64,000 bases of DNA from Diplonema papillatum. Taxonomy: Eukaryota > Euglenozoa > Diplonemea > Diplonemida > Diplonemidae. A program made the position numbers and the translations under genes. Position 1 is the stretch's first letter, and each line of letters starts with the position of its first letter. Of the stretch, positions 21,701-32,111 are shown piece by piece. A model generated the notes under the pieces. That model did not search any database. It saw only the letters and a program-made list of their open reading frames with translations, and had not been told where the DNA came from. The stretch covers positions 186,001-250,000 of the forward strand of contig JAPJBO010000070.1 in NCBI GenBank assembly GCA_030068145.1, read 5' to 3'.

Positions 21701-21932
21701 GGTCGCCCCTGCGGACCGGGCCGGCGGGGGCCCCGCCCGGCGGCGCGGGGCCGAAGACGCTGCTCTGCAGCGCCTGCTGGCCGCCGCCGCCCCGCTCGAA
21801 GGTGACCCGCCGCCCGTACTTCTTGGTAGGCTGCCCCATGTAGAAGCACGTCCCGTGCACCTCCGAGTACTGCGGGCGGCCTTTGTACCGCCGGGCGGGA
21901 GCCGGCGCGCTGGCCGCCGCGGGCGCCACCAT
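18738..21932 (-). CDS. Unknown protein with 50-residue Pro/Thr-rich tandem repeats, 2 exons, 660 aa
   Basis: Exons: 21932-21593 and 20380-18738; 1983 nt joined, in frame. Donor GTGTGC, acceptor CAG. No family recognised. Seen: an N-terminal basic segment (KGRPQYSEVHGT, GQPTKKYGRRVTFERGGGG), a Lys/Arg-rich helical part early in exon 2 (DPLQRRLQQLKQLMFH, RSRHDTPAPFEYPEAEKAER), then residues ~257-557 made of about six 50-residue repeats containing TRPTQSQYWNGRPVV and GPTQVQSDHAAAAAV, and a Ser/Pro-rich tail. No signal peptide or membrane segment. The repeats suggest a disordered linker or surface or structural role, but that is guesswork. The intron carries F1 and other repeats, and a 180-bp array begins directly upstream of the ATG. 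The exon may instead continue by splicing after ~18780. Confidence 0.7.
19051..19965 (-). repeat. 150-bp coding tandem array (50-aa units)
   Basis: Units start at 19201, 19351, 19501, 19651 and 19801 (marked by GCGTGGTCACTCTGGACCTG on the plus strand), with partial or degenerate units at each end. The central three are nearly identical at the nucleotide level, showing recent homogenisation. The outer units are diverged. Confidence 0.93.
20447..20663 (+). repeat. Dispersed repeat F1 in the intron of the repeat-protein gene
   Basis: Full-length copy (ACTCAAGGGACTGCCTTGTG to GAGCAGGTGCTTATACAAAA). The ~36 nt before it, TCGTTGTATAATGG then CCTAGCTTCAAGGG, are shared with the intron end of USP5 (51735-51770). 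Confidence 0.85.
21115..21250 (+). repeat. Dispersed repeat F3 (GGGTGTG hairpin family)
   Basis: GAAGCTGGAGTTTAAAAAGG, GCGGGTGTCACACC, TTGCGGGTGTGACTTGGGC, CACCAGCTTCTGAGGCTGG. The ends are inverted complements (AGCTGGAGTT...). Others are at 38128-38240, 41230-41300, 47620-47765 and 50275-50520. Confidence 0.65.
21258..21555. repeat. ~85-bp imperfect tandem repeat in the same intron
   Basis: About 2.5 units built from GGTTGGGATATAAGGG, ACAAAACTTGAAGTGGTGGG and GATAAACCACTGGTGT. It ends at a GTGTCACCTGAGGGGGGTAA block that recurs near 10858 and 57580. Confidence 0.7.
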
Positions 21933-21944
21933 TTTCTGTCCCTT

Positions 21945-22665
21945 TTCTTTTTTGCGTTTCCGACGACCCCGAATGGGCGTGCTTCTTTCTTTTTGTGAGC
22001 GCTCAAACGACCATGCGGAGTCGCCCCGCAAGCATTGCCGAAGGCCGCCGTGTATGTCCCGGCACCAAAACCCGCAGAGCCTGACCTGTGATTTCGTGGG
22101 GGGATTTTTAGGGTTGAAGTTCGATTTCTTTTTGCGTTTCCGACGACCCCGAATGGGCGTGCTTCTTTCCTTTTGTGAGCGCTCAAACGACCATGCGGAG
22201 TCGCCCCGCAAGCATTGCCGAAGTCTGCCGTGTATGTCCCGGCACCAAAACCCGCAGAGCCTGACCTGTGATTTCGTGGGGGGATTTTTAGGGTTGAAGT
22301 TCGATTTCTTTTTGCGTTTCCGACGACCCCGAATGGGCGTCCTTCTTTCTTTTTGTGAGCGCTCAAACGACCATGCGGAGTCGCCCCGCAAGCATTGCCG
22401 AAGGCCGCCGTGTATGTCCCGGCACCAAAACCCGCAGAGCCTGACCTGTGATTTCGTGGGGGGATTTTCAGAGTTGAAGTTCGATTTCTTTTTGCGTTTC
22501 CGACGATCCCGAATGGGCGTGCTTTTCTTTTTGTGAGCGCTCAAACGACCATGCGGAGTCGCCCCGCAAGCATTGCCGAAGGCCGCCGTGTATGTCCCGG
22601 CACCAAAACCTCCAGATCTTGACCTGTGATTTCGTGTGGGCATTCTTAGAGTTGAAGTTCGATGT
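21945..22665. repeat. 180-bp tandem array, 4 copies, directly upstream of the ATG at 21932
   Basis: Units start near 21950, 22130, 22310 and 22490 with TTTTGCGTTTCCGACGA. Each contains GTGAGCGCTCAAACGACCAT, GCATTGCCGAAGG and GATTTCGTGGGGGGATTTTT. The copies are over 95% alike by eye. The array starts only ~15 nt from the start codon, so it forms the 5' leader or promoter. Open frames through it are a by-product of the 180-bp period. Confidence 0.93.
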
Positions 22666-22889
22666 ATGACACCCAGCGGCCTCTCCTCGAGTATTTCCTA
22701 CAGCAGGTACTTGCGACTGCACTACTCTGCAGTCAAAAGGTTGTATTCGGGCAGTTCGGTTTTCGGAACAACATGTAGATGTAGCTTTGCTTTTTGTAGG
22801 GTGTGTGTTGGATGCCCCGCCAGCAGTCGAATGTCGACTAAAAAATCTCTCGCAAGGATGCGTGCGACAACGTTTGGTTGGGCAGTTTT

Positions 22890-23115
22890 TAGAGTGAAAG
22901 TTCTTGTGTTACCGTCGATCCCGAAGGACGATCAGTTTGGTGTCGTGCGACCTTTGGTTGTTTAGCAAGGAGGTTTTCGCACCCCGAGGGTGTGGGTGGT
23001 TGTGCGTTTCCGACGATCCCGTATGGGCGTACAGATTGGTGTCTTTCGACGTACTGTGCTGTGAGGTTCAGCGGTGTAACAGTGGGATTGGGGGGGAAAG
23101 CTTTGCTGTATCGGG
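22890..23115. repeat. F2-type and CCGTCGATCCCGA repeat cluster
   Basis: AGAGTGAAAGTTCTTGTG, ACCGTCGATCCCGAAGGACG and GGTGTCGTGCGACCTT, then a second weaker copy (TTTCCGACGATCCCGTATGG). The same order is seen at 29950-30085. Confidence 0.5.
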
Positions 23116-23204
23116 CTAGACTTTGACGCATGCTTCAGCCAAGTCGTTTCTTCCTCTTCCCCGCCTGCAGCCCGCCGGCGGCAATGATTGCAAAGGGAAG
23201 ACAT

Positions 23205-23340
23205 CATTTCGGACGGGGGCCGGCGCCGACGACGCGCTGCTCTGCAACTCGTTGGGCTTCTCTCCGCGAAGGAGAGCTGCCACAGGTCCCTCCGCAGCTG
23301 GGGGCAGTCGCCCTTGCGGACTGGGGCGAAGATGTGGGTC
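23205..23340 (-). pseudogene. Echo of exon 1 of the repeat-protein gene
   Basis: Repeats exon 1 sequence (GACGCGCTGCTCTGC, CTCGTTGGGCTTCTC, CACAGGTCC-TCCGCAGCTGG and GGGGGCAGTCGCCC) about 1.5 kb upstream of the real exon and on the same strand. Internal sequence of the real exon is deleted, so it cannot encode the same peptide. Confidence 0.7.
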
Positions 23341-23354
23341 TTTTTTTGTTATGA

Positions 23355-23462
23355 AATCCAGGTCTACCTATGTTTCGGGCTGCAGTACATTTACCTCCTT
23401 TGAGATTTTGCAACTAGCAGCTCCTCAAGTATTTCCTACAAAGCAGGTGCTTATTCAAGAAA
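23355..23462 (+). repeat. Dispersed repeat F1, 3' half only
   Basis: Matches the last ~105 bp of F1 (TACATTTACCTCCTTTGA, GCAACTAGCAG, CAAAGCAGGTGCTTATTCAA). It directly follows the echo at 23205-23340. Confidence 0.7.
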
Positions 23463-23574
23463 ACGATTTTGGAACAATTGCTGCCTACGCTTGCAGCTTG
23501 CAATGTGCTGACCCCTACCAGCCGGCAGTTGGGTGGCCGATGCGTAGGCAACAGTGAGAAAGAGAGAGAGACGA

Positions 23575-23880
23575 CTTAGAGTGCAGGGACCATCTCTCCG
23601 GGAGCATCCAGTCGCCCACTACTTGCCCCGTACTACTACGGCGGGCACGCCGTCGGCGCGTTGCGAGCCGTAGCCCTGTTGCACAGAATGCTTGCGTCGA
23701 TGATGGCGCGGCTGGGGGCGTTCTGGCTGGCGGGCGAGACCGCCGGTAGAATATACTTCCACCGGGAAGGCAGGGAACGTTCTTGCACGAGGCTCCTCGG
23801 CGGCAGGGGGCCTTCTCTCCCATGCCAGGATGCCCACTACGAGAGTACCCGCGAGCTTCTTGACTCACCTATGTGAGGGC
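23575..23880. repeat. Dispersed repeat, copy 2 (CTCCGGGAG family)
   Basis: GAGAGAGAGACGACTTAGAG, CATCTCTCCGGGAGCATCC and CCGTACTACTACGGCGGGC, then GC-rich sequence. It is preceded by a GA run, like the copy at 27110. Minus-strand open frames through it match nothing known. Confidence 0.55.
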
Positions 23881-23899
23881 ACTTGGTGGTGATCCATTG

Positions 23900-25120
23900 G
23901 CGGGCGTGCGTTGGCATGTTGCATCGCGGGCTCTCTTTTTGGCAATCGCCCGGCCGATGGCGGCTAGCGTCTTGCTCAGGCACGGCATCGTTCCACGCTG
24001 TCACAGCGCAAATTGTTGCCGGCTAGTGAGATGTTAAGAATGCGCGATCTGTGCGGATTAGGACGCTACTTGGACAGAGTAACCGTCCTCGGCGGTAGCA
24101 TTCACACTTTGTCCGACCGGCGAGAATTCCGAAGCTGGCGTAAAAGGTAGACAACCCGAATGCCTTCCAACCGAACAAAGCAATGCGAAAGAACAGGAAT
24201 TCTGAATTTCGCTGAAGGCAAAAAGAACAAAAAGACGAGGAAGAAACGAGAGATGAAAGGGGGTGGGGGGGGCACTGCCCTACGCCCTCCCACCCCTTGC
24301 AGGAAGGGAGGGCGCCGGGCGTTGGTGCGAAGGTTTGTGCATGAGTTCTTTCTTCTACGTCTTTTAACGCAGCCGGGTCTCGCCCGTCGCGCGACTGGGC
24401 ACGAGCAAGAAAACGCAGTGCCCCCGTGCGCCTGGCAGTTCTGGCTGGCCAAGTCTTGAGCCGGCGAATGCCGGACGTTCAGACTGACTACCTGTACTCT
24501 TCACGGGTCGTTCGTGTTCGCCAAGCAAAACGCCATCGGACACGAACGGAGGACCCCAACCGCGAAGGATATGTAACAAACAGGTAGGATCTGAGGGCCG
24601 TAAACGGAGCCGGTGGGCTGGTGAAGAGGCTGCGCCACCACGGGCACCTGGGAGCCGAGCTCACGAACAAGCGGACACGGTGGCACGTGCGTTTAGAGCA
24701 TCAACCGGCGAAAGACAACGAAGCGGTTGCGGTCGGAACAGAATCAGAACCGAAACAACCCCGGTGCTGCCTCTACTGCTAGTTGCAGCTGCATCGGATT
24801 GGGATACCGCTGTCGATCACACTTTCTGTTCAGGAGGCTTTCAAAGAGCGCGATGGTTGACCGTAAAGCAGTTCGTTTCTACCCCATCGATCCCGTTGGG
24901 AGGGATGACGGCTGATGATTGTTTGTGGGTTTCCCACCCCCCCACGCATTTCTAGAGGATTTCCCTTTTCTCTTTTTCATTGACTTTGGGACAGCAGGTC
25001 ATGCGGGGCTACCCCTATACGACAAATCACACAAACACAACAGGTCATAGTCCTGAGTGAGAAAACAACACACGGTGGTGTAAGCGAACAAATCAGATTG
25101 TGTTTGTATTGTATTTTACC
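23900..25120. other. Intergenic, no supported gene
   Basis: Holds short frames on both strands. A minus-strand stretch at 24600-24650 after GCTCGGCTCCCAG reads VPVVAQPLHQPTGSVYGPQI and could be a small exon, but no family or partner exon was found. Otherwise nothing recognised. Confidence 0.4.
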
Positions 25121-25123
25121 CCT

Positions 25124-26042
25124 TACCTACCCCCCCCCGTGAACATGTCACCCCCCAAAAATCCCTTGAGTATGTCACCCCCCAAGGCCTGAGAGGGGGG
25201 GGTGACATACTCAAGGTTTTGTCCTGTTGTCCCCGTGGGGAGTGGCCCCGCGCAGCGGAAATTTTTTTTTTTGAACGGTTTTTTTTTTTGTGAGTTTTCC
25301 GCTTTCACCGCCACCTTCCGCACCAGTGAGCATGCACAGCAGCAGACTACAATCGGAGCGGTCATCCTCGCCTCTTTGGTTGCTTGCGCGACTGCCAAAG
25401 TGACACGTGGTCTTGAAGCAGCCAACAACGTTGTAAATGAGAGGTTTCGCGGGATTCAAAACTTGGGCAACAGCTGCTAATTGGGGCCATCCTAGAGTTC
25501 CTTCAGAAGTTTGAGCGAATGCTGAGTCGGAAGCAGCGGCCTGGACACAGCGGCCATTATGTCTGCTGTGCGCGAGAAGGAGAGCAGTGGATATGATGAC
25601 AATCACGTATCACTTACGTTATTCATGCCACTGGTCTGCTTTGCGCAACGGTTCAATCATCACGTTCGTGCCTGGTCTGCTTTGTATGCGTCCGATCGTC
25701 AATGTGGCACATTGGTTCGGCTTGCGACGCGTTATGCCCAGTCGTCCGAGCTTGTTGCTGCTTGTTGCGTTGAGGTCCAGCGCGTCGGCAGGGTCTCCCT
25801 GCCGGCAGGGGGTCCTGAGGAACTGGGGTTGGAAGTCGGGCGGGTCTTTCAGCATCTGGTACCTTGCCATGGGCCCAGCGTTCTGCCTCGGTCGTGTCCT
25901 AGAAGGGCTGCTAAGGACGTTTCCCCCCAGCCGAGGCTCAGATGACCTCTGCAAACCCTTAAGTATGTCACCCCCCTTGAGTATCACCCCCCAGCGGATT
26001 TTTGCACAAAAGGGGGTGACATGTTCACGGGGGGGGTAGGTA
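25124..26042. mobile_element. TIR element with TA target duplication and captured USP fragment
   Basis: Ends CCTACCCCCCCCC, GTGAACATGTCACCCCCC (left) and their complement (right, 26005-26040), flanked on both sides by TA. The subterminal motif TTGAGTATGTCACCCCCC is repeated in both orientations. The left arm folds on itself (25164-25217). No transposase frame seen. TA duplication suggests the Tc1/mariner-like superfamily; the assignment is inference. Confidence 0.78.
25400..25600 (+). pseudogene. Broken ubiquitin-specific protease fragment inside the TIR element
   Basis: The plus strand encodes FRGIQNLGNSC, the USP Cys box, followed at once by a stop. About 70 nt later it encodes RPGHSGHYVCCAREGEQW, the USP His box, then stops. 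The several hundred residues normally between these boxes are absent. It differs from USP5 at 50893-54362 (GLVNIGNSC, GSGHYVAHL), so it derives from another USP gene. It cannot be active. Confidence 0.75.
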
Positions 26043-26489
26043 CCTCTATATTTCCCCCTTCCATTCGGAGTCGAAGCAGCTACGTCGAGTATTTTTGCGC
26101 GTGACACACGACTAGAACACGCTTGCGCAGCCACAATGCAATGGACACTCAGTATGCTGGCACGTTGCGAGCAGCACGCACGTTTCCACGACAGGAACGT
26201 GCTTGTGCGGCCATAATATGCACGACAAATCAGTGTTCCAGCACGGCCGGCGACACGCGTGTTTGCGTGTTTGCGACGGTGACACGCCGCTCTCAAAGTC
26301 GTTTTCGTTAGAACGCAGTGCCTGATCGTTTTTTTACGTAAAGCGATACAAGACGCAACTAAAAACGCCATGGTTTGCAGCGACGGACTCCGCCATTTCC
26401 TCCAAAATGTCATGTTCGGAAGAAAAAAAACATCCGGGGCAAGAATCTTGTTTACGCATACAAGCCGAATTCACCTGCTTTGGTAAGTT

Positions 26490-26835
26490 GCACGTAGTAC
26501 GCTGTCAACTACTAACTTGCGACCAAGGGCTGGATGCCTCTCTACTGTGTGGAACGCATGACTTGTCCTCCCGATCATGATCAAGACCTTGATGTCCAGG
26601 TTGACGCAATCGTCCGCTGCTACCGCAAAGCTGTGCACAGCCGAGTGTCTCGGCTTGAAGGTACATGCGTTTGCACAGGCATGGCGTGTGTGCCAGTTGA
26701 GAAAGTGTGTGGCGGCGCGCGCGTGATTTGTCATCCCGAAACCTGATCAAAACCTTGCCCCATTGACTCGATCGTCCGCTGCTAGCGTAAACCGGAAAAC
26801 AACGGAGTGTCTCGGTCTATTCCGGGGGGCTCTCA
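26490..26835 (-). other. Duplicated segment with coding-like minus-strand frame
   Basis: Two diverged direct copies (about 26575-26665 and 26745-26825) share ATCGTCCGCTGCTA and GAGTGTCTCGG. On the minus strand the first reads HSAVHSFAVAADDCVNLDIK and the second HSVVFRFTLAADDRVN. This resembles the exon/echo pairs elsewhere in the window, but I do not recognise the protein. Confidence 0.3.
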
Positions 26836-27109
26836 GGAAAGGTGGCATTAAGAGTTGATGCTCTGGATACCACTGCCGAATGAGTAAGGACGAAGGACAG
26901 GGGGAAAGCTTTCTTCCGCATAGGAGTGCAGACTGGCGTCTTTCGACGATTGGTTGTGATGAATAGCAAAAAACTAAGATCCCCTCTTGAGGCTTGTTTA
27001 CAAGAAAAGGTGTGGCTGGAGCTGGGGCGCAGGCTTCGGCGGTGGCTTGTAACACAACTGCGCCGCCCCAGCCAAGCCCCTTGCTGGTGTCCGGAAGGGC
27101 GCCCAAAAC

Positions 27110-27300
27110 AATGAGAGAGAGAGAGAGAGAGAGACGAGTTAGAGTGCAGGTACCATCTCTCCGGGGAGTTTCCTGTCTCCTCACTTCCCTTCGTGCTGCT
27201 ACGGCGGGCGTAAGTCGCTCCGGAGGCGCGCTGCAGGTTGCGGCTCTGCTACAGTGAGTGGCGGCGCCGGAGTTGGTGCTGTAGCGGGCGCTCTGGCCGG
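27110..27300. repeat. Dispersed repeat, copy 3 (CTCCGGGGAG family) after a GA microsatellite
   Basis: A (GA)n run at 27113-27134 is followed by GTTAGAGTGCAGGTACCATC, TCTCCGGGGAG and TACGGCGGGCGTAAGTCGCT. Same order as 23575-23880 and 1060-1195. Confidence 0.55.
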
Positions 27301-29350
27301 CGGGTGAGCTCGTCTCGCGGGGGATCGCCGCCTTGTGGAACGCTGCGGGCCCTCTTCTTTCTCAATGATAACAAATACAACCTTGGGGGGCCAAGACTGC
27401 ATCCTTCGAAGGAATGTACTTGTGTGAACCTCCCGGAGCGCGAACCGACGCAAACGCGAAGAAACGAGCGAGAGGAGTCAACCGACAATGGCTCTGGCCT
27501 GGAGGCTACAAAGACGCGCACTCGTAGCCCCGCGGCGGCGCAACAAACGATTTCCATCTGCTGTAAACGTAGACACGGAGTGTGCACAGTGCGTTGCTCA
27601 GGGGTAGTCGAAGGCCTGACAAACACCACTAATGCAACCAACTTGGTTGGTGACCCCTCCCACGCCGGATGCCGCCAACTCCTTAACCCGGGCGGCGGCG
27701 CTTTGGCATGAGCCAGGAACCTCAAGGGGAGCAGCGCGAGAGTTCCAAAGGTCCACACACCAATTCACCAAATTACACATAAACAGTCCCCGGACATGGC
27801 TAGCGCTGGCCATTGCTCATAACAAAAGTGTAGAAACAAGCCACACCACATAGCCCTTACTTGCTCTAAGAGAACCCGTTTAAAACCTGGCCATCAGGAG
27901 ACCCTGAAAGCCAGGAATCTTAAGCGAACGTTAACTCTTTTTAGTTGTCGGCCCTGGTCCTCACTGCGGCGCTGCGCACTCCGTTGGTGGTGGAGTCACT
28001 CCCACCGACCCAAGAAGAGTAAAGACGGGACGCAACCCCTGCACCAAGAGAAGACCGGGACGTCGGGATCGCGCAAAACCGAAGGAGGAGTCCACCAAGA
28101 ACGAAGCTGCTCCGACATGAATGCACAATCCGAGGACAGCCAAGCAGGCCTCCCAGGGCAGGGGGGAACCTACGGCGGTGAATCAACAAACCTCGCCCGA
28201 GTGACCGATGGAGCCCCTTGTCAACACCACCCAACGACTGTAGCACACATGCACTATGCCGGACGCTAGCGTCTGTCAAGAGCATGCGTAGTGTGAGATG
28301 AGAGCCATTGGTTCACTCTGTCACTACCCATGCCGCAGTCTACTCAACGCTGAGAAGCAGGTACACAGCGGAGCATTATTGGCTATTAGGTCGATACGCG
28401 TAACGTGCATCAAATCAATTGTGGACCCCGTGGATAATAAAAGACTAACACCAGCCCCGCTCGGAAGCCCCCCCGAAACACTGTTTTCATCAACCCCCCC
28501 CCCCCCCCCCCTACCCAACCCGGGGCATTCCCTTTTTCTTTCATGTCGTTCGTGGCTTTGTTCCAAGCTTCCACTGGAACTGCCCGCATCCACGCAATAC
28601 AAGATATTGGCGCGAAGCAAGGCAACGCAGGGGGGAAAAGAAATGCGTAGTTTTGTTTTATTCTTTTACTTGTTGGTTGTCGACAACATATTGTGGAAAA
28701 CAGGAGGCGTTCAGAGAACCTTCGGTGCGCTGGGTCACGAAAGCCTATGTTTCTGCTTGATTGATTGCGACTACTCGAACCGCGCCCAGGTCTCCACCCC
28801 ACGCTGTTTCTCCGGAGGTGCGGGGGTGAGAGGACCGTGCATTAACATAGCTATTGAAGGCGCCGTTAGAGGTGGCCTCCCGAGCACCCTCCCCGGAGAA
28901 CAAACCAGCCTTCTTCTTCGTGCGAAGGAAATACCTCTCAGGGGGGGAATCTTCGTGTCATGTTCAGGCAGAAGATGCTGTATAAAAAAGGGAGGAAAGG
29001 GGGTAGTTCATGTACTAGCATGTCCTGGGTGGATTCGTTTCAACTTTGCTATGCAGTAATTGTAGGTGTTGTTCCGGAAACGTTCTCTGCTGTACTACTA
29101 ACATACTACTCGAAGGCGCCCGGTGTTCATTCGGGGAGGCAGAAGGCAGCGAAGAACAAAAAGCATCAAAAGGTGGATCGTTTTTTTTTTGTTCTGTTGA
29201 ACGCTTTCGTTGCATCCCCCCCCCCCCCGCACTATATCCAGATTCACCTGTGGATTCCTCCTTTGCAATGCGCAACTAGCGAGCATCGAGTTGGGTCCAC
29301 ACACAGCAGGTGCGTATTCAAAAGTAAAGAAGAAGAAGACGAAGAAGAAA
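27300..29350. other. Intergenic, no supported gene
   Basis: Includes an 18-C run at 28494-28511. Frames up to 250 codons (for example 28298-29059, plus strand) show no family resemblance and no GC-rich coding signature. Nothing else recognised. Confidence 0.45.
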
Positions 29351-29354
29351 TACT

Positions 29355-29573
29355 CGAGGGACTGCCTTGTGCTCATTTCGAAGGAGGCTAGAGGGGGAGA
29401 AAACAATACAACTACAAAGTGGGTCTTTTTGTTGAACGCTTACGCCCGCCACTAAACCCAGATTTGCCTGTGTTTCGTGTGGGCTACAGCACATTTACCT
29501 CCTTTGATCTATCGCAACTGGCAGTCTCCTCAAGCATTTCCTACAAAGCAGGTGCTTATACAAAAGAAAAGGG
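29355..29573 (+). repeat. Dispersed repeat F1, full copy
   Basis: ACTCGAGGGACTGCCTTGTG to AAGCAGGTGCTTATACAAAA, almost identical to 55528-55743. It follows a GAAGAAGAAGACGAAGAAG run. Confidence 0.85.
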
Positions 29574-29949
29574 TTTGAAACAAGAGCCTGGTCGCAGCGA
29601 ACGAGGCAGCAAAGGAAACTCAACAAGAAACGTGAAAAACGGGTTTTTTGAAAGAAGAAAAAATGGCGCGTCCGGCGGCAGCGACACCAATAGATGTCGG
29701 TTCTTGGACACAGCCAGAGTTGCAGACGGCAACAACGGCAGGTCAGGCGCCACCGGACGCAAGAATTCCCCAGTCCACCTCCCTATCAACACGATGGCGT
29801 GTCCTCGTCCCCAGCGGAGACACGACGACGCATATATGTGCTCGGAAAACGGGTGGGCTGAGGCTGCGCGGCAATAAGGAATTGTGCGATTCATCTTCGT
29901 TCATCAGTACCTCAGCTAGACGACGCGGAATAGTCTAAGGGTATACACG

Positions 29950-30085
29950 CTGGTTTTTAGAGTTAAAGTTCGCTTGAAATTCCGGGGGTTTTGTGCCACC
30001 GTCGATCCCGAGGGAAGAGCAGTGTGGTGTCTTGCGGCCTTGTTTGTTTGGAAGGTTGATGGCGCGCTGTTGTAGAATGAAGAAA
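29950..30085 (+). repeat. Dispersed repeat F2
   Basis: GGTTTTTAGAGTTAAAGTTC, CCGGGGGTTTT, CCGTCGATCCCGAGGGAAG and GGTGTCTTGCGGCCTTG. Related to 22890-23115. Confidence 0.6.
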
Positions 30086-30089
30086 ATAT

Positions 30090-32110
30090 AACGCCAACGG
30101 CTGGCTCGATCTCTTTACAGGGTGGTCGATCCACTTCTCAGCCAGTTTGTCCACTCGGCCTCGGCAGCTTTGCTTTTGCCTTCCGTCTCCTGCACCCGCC
30201 CGCAAACGCTCGGCATCACCGCTTTGTTGCGCCGTGAGAAATGAATCAGCACGGCTCTCGGCCGGGTTCTATACCAGCGGGTTAATTGCCGCGTCGCTGG
30301 CTGTTGGTACGTTTCCTAGCTGTTTTCTTTCCTTTTCTTGTGTCTGCACCTGCTTGGCAGGCAGCAGTGCAAATCACGTGTAGCGCCGCGTTTACGATTA
30401 CTACCGGACTACTACTGGTGGTACCGGTAATGGTTACACATAGTTGTAGCCGGCATGAGGTAGTCCCAGTCCCATGCAGTGGCGAAGCGGTGAGTAACAG
30501 TAGGAGTTCGCATGGAATACCACAAGTGGCGAGTACCGTCCACATGAAGTGGTAAGGAAGGTTGTGGTGCAATGAAATGGAACCAACGGCTGGATTCGTG
30601 AAATGGTGGTGGTTAGGCAGAAGAATGGAACGTTGCAAGACGCCATAGAAGAAACGCAAAAGAAAGAACTACTGCAAGGGGCCGGCCCGTGCAAACAAAA
30701 CATCGCGCCTATTCTTCCCCCCCCCCCCCCCGACGACAACTAGTGTCAGACTAACCCACCCGGGGGTGGTTGGTTCCTTCAGGCAGGGTCTCCCCTGTCC
30801 AGAGATTGCTTGGGTCCAAGATGATGGGCGCCTTTCGGCTATTTATTTTCTCTTTCGCTCTCTTTTTTTTGTGTAGCCACCAGTGCAGTCAGGCTCGACC
30901 GCTCGACCGGTCAAGTCACTTTCCGAAAAAACTTTTTTTTTTTGGACAGGAATTTGCCACAACTTTTTTTTGCACTGGCGAATGCAGGTCAAAATCCATC
31001 CTATGCGTATTTGTTTGTACGTGCCGGGGGAGGTTTAGCCTGTTAGTGAGTGATAGTGAGTGAATATGATCGGTAGGCTAATCTTCTCCCAAACACGCTG
31101 CCAGCGTTCTCTTTCGTGTTTACAATTAATTGTTATTACGAAAAAATTTCCACGCTACGCGTGGGAAAACAACATGTGGTATGTTAGAGTAAAAGTTCGC
31201 TTGAAACTCTGGGTTTTAGCTGAAACTGGCAGTCTCACAAAGTTAGTACACTGTCGTGCTTCAGTAGTAGGACGGCTTAATACGACTTTTCCAGTAGCTT
31301 CGCTTGTGAATCATTAGTGCCATGAACACCAGGTTCCCTGTCACATCGTCCATCATACAAAAGATGGGCCCAGAGCGACGAGTTTCGGGGCTGCAGTGGA
31401 GTCTTCAGATGCCTGAGGCAATGGAACACTGTTTTGGTTTTGTAGGTGGGCCTCATTATGACTGCTGAGACCTTGGCATGTGCCTTCGTGGGTGTGATGC
31501 TGCTTCACCACCTTGTTGTAGACCCCAGTAGTCTCTGTATTCTGGCTGCAGCCGAACATACTGCAATCCAGGAGTTGGTGAGTGGAGTTGGGAATCCAAA
31601 AGCTTGCCCTTGCCCCCGTGACCTTGGCTTTTGTCAAAGCTTTCTGTTTTCCCACCATTTTCTACCACTGTGTGGCACTACCCACGGCAGATTTTTCTAT
31701 TTTTTTTTTTTTTTTTTGCCCGGTCGAATCGACACGGGCGCCGGTCGAATTCGACCGGTGTCCACATTCGACCGCCTTGACCGGTCGAATGTCAATCCGA
31801 GAGCAATAATTTTTTTTCTTTTTACAACATACCACGCTGGACATGTCAGTACAAAAAAGAAAGTTGGCAGCGTTGGAACCTGCCATGTAAAAATACAAAA
31901 CAGGTCCTTCGCACACACAAATATGACTATGAATTTGTTTGTGCGTGCCGGTTGATCGTTTTCCCACTTGTAGTTACCCTGTGTGTATTCAGGTAAGGAA
32001 TTCTGATCAACCACCAAAACACGCTGCCTACGTCTTTTTAGCCTGCACAATACATTGAAGGGCAACCCACAAGATTGTTAGTACTAAAAATATGTCCGAT
32101 ATTCGACCGG
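30090..32110. other. Intergenic, repeats only
   Basis: Contains a dispersed block at 30715-30800 (CGACGACAACTAGTG, CCACCCGGGGGTGG; sister at 15445-15520) and one at 31010-31145 (sister at 7375-7495). GACCGGTC-containing repeats lie at 31725-31800 next to a T run. No gene recognised. Confidence 0.45.
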
Positions 32111-32111
32111 C

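Noticed and set aside
28494-28511. C run with neighbouring hairpin as another TIR element end
   Set aside because: No matching inverted end was found within a few kb.
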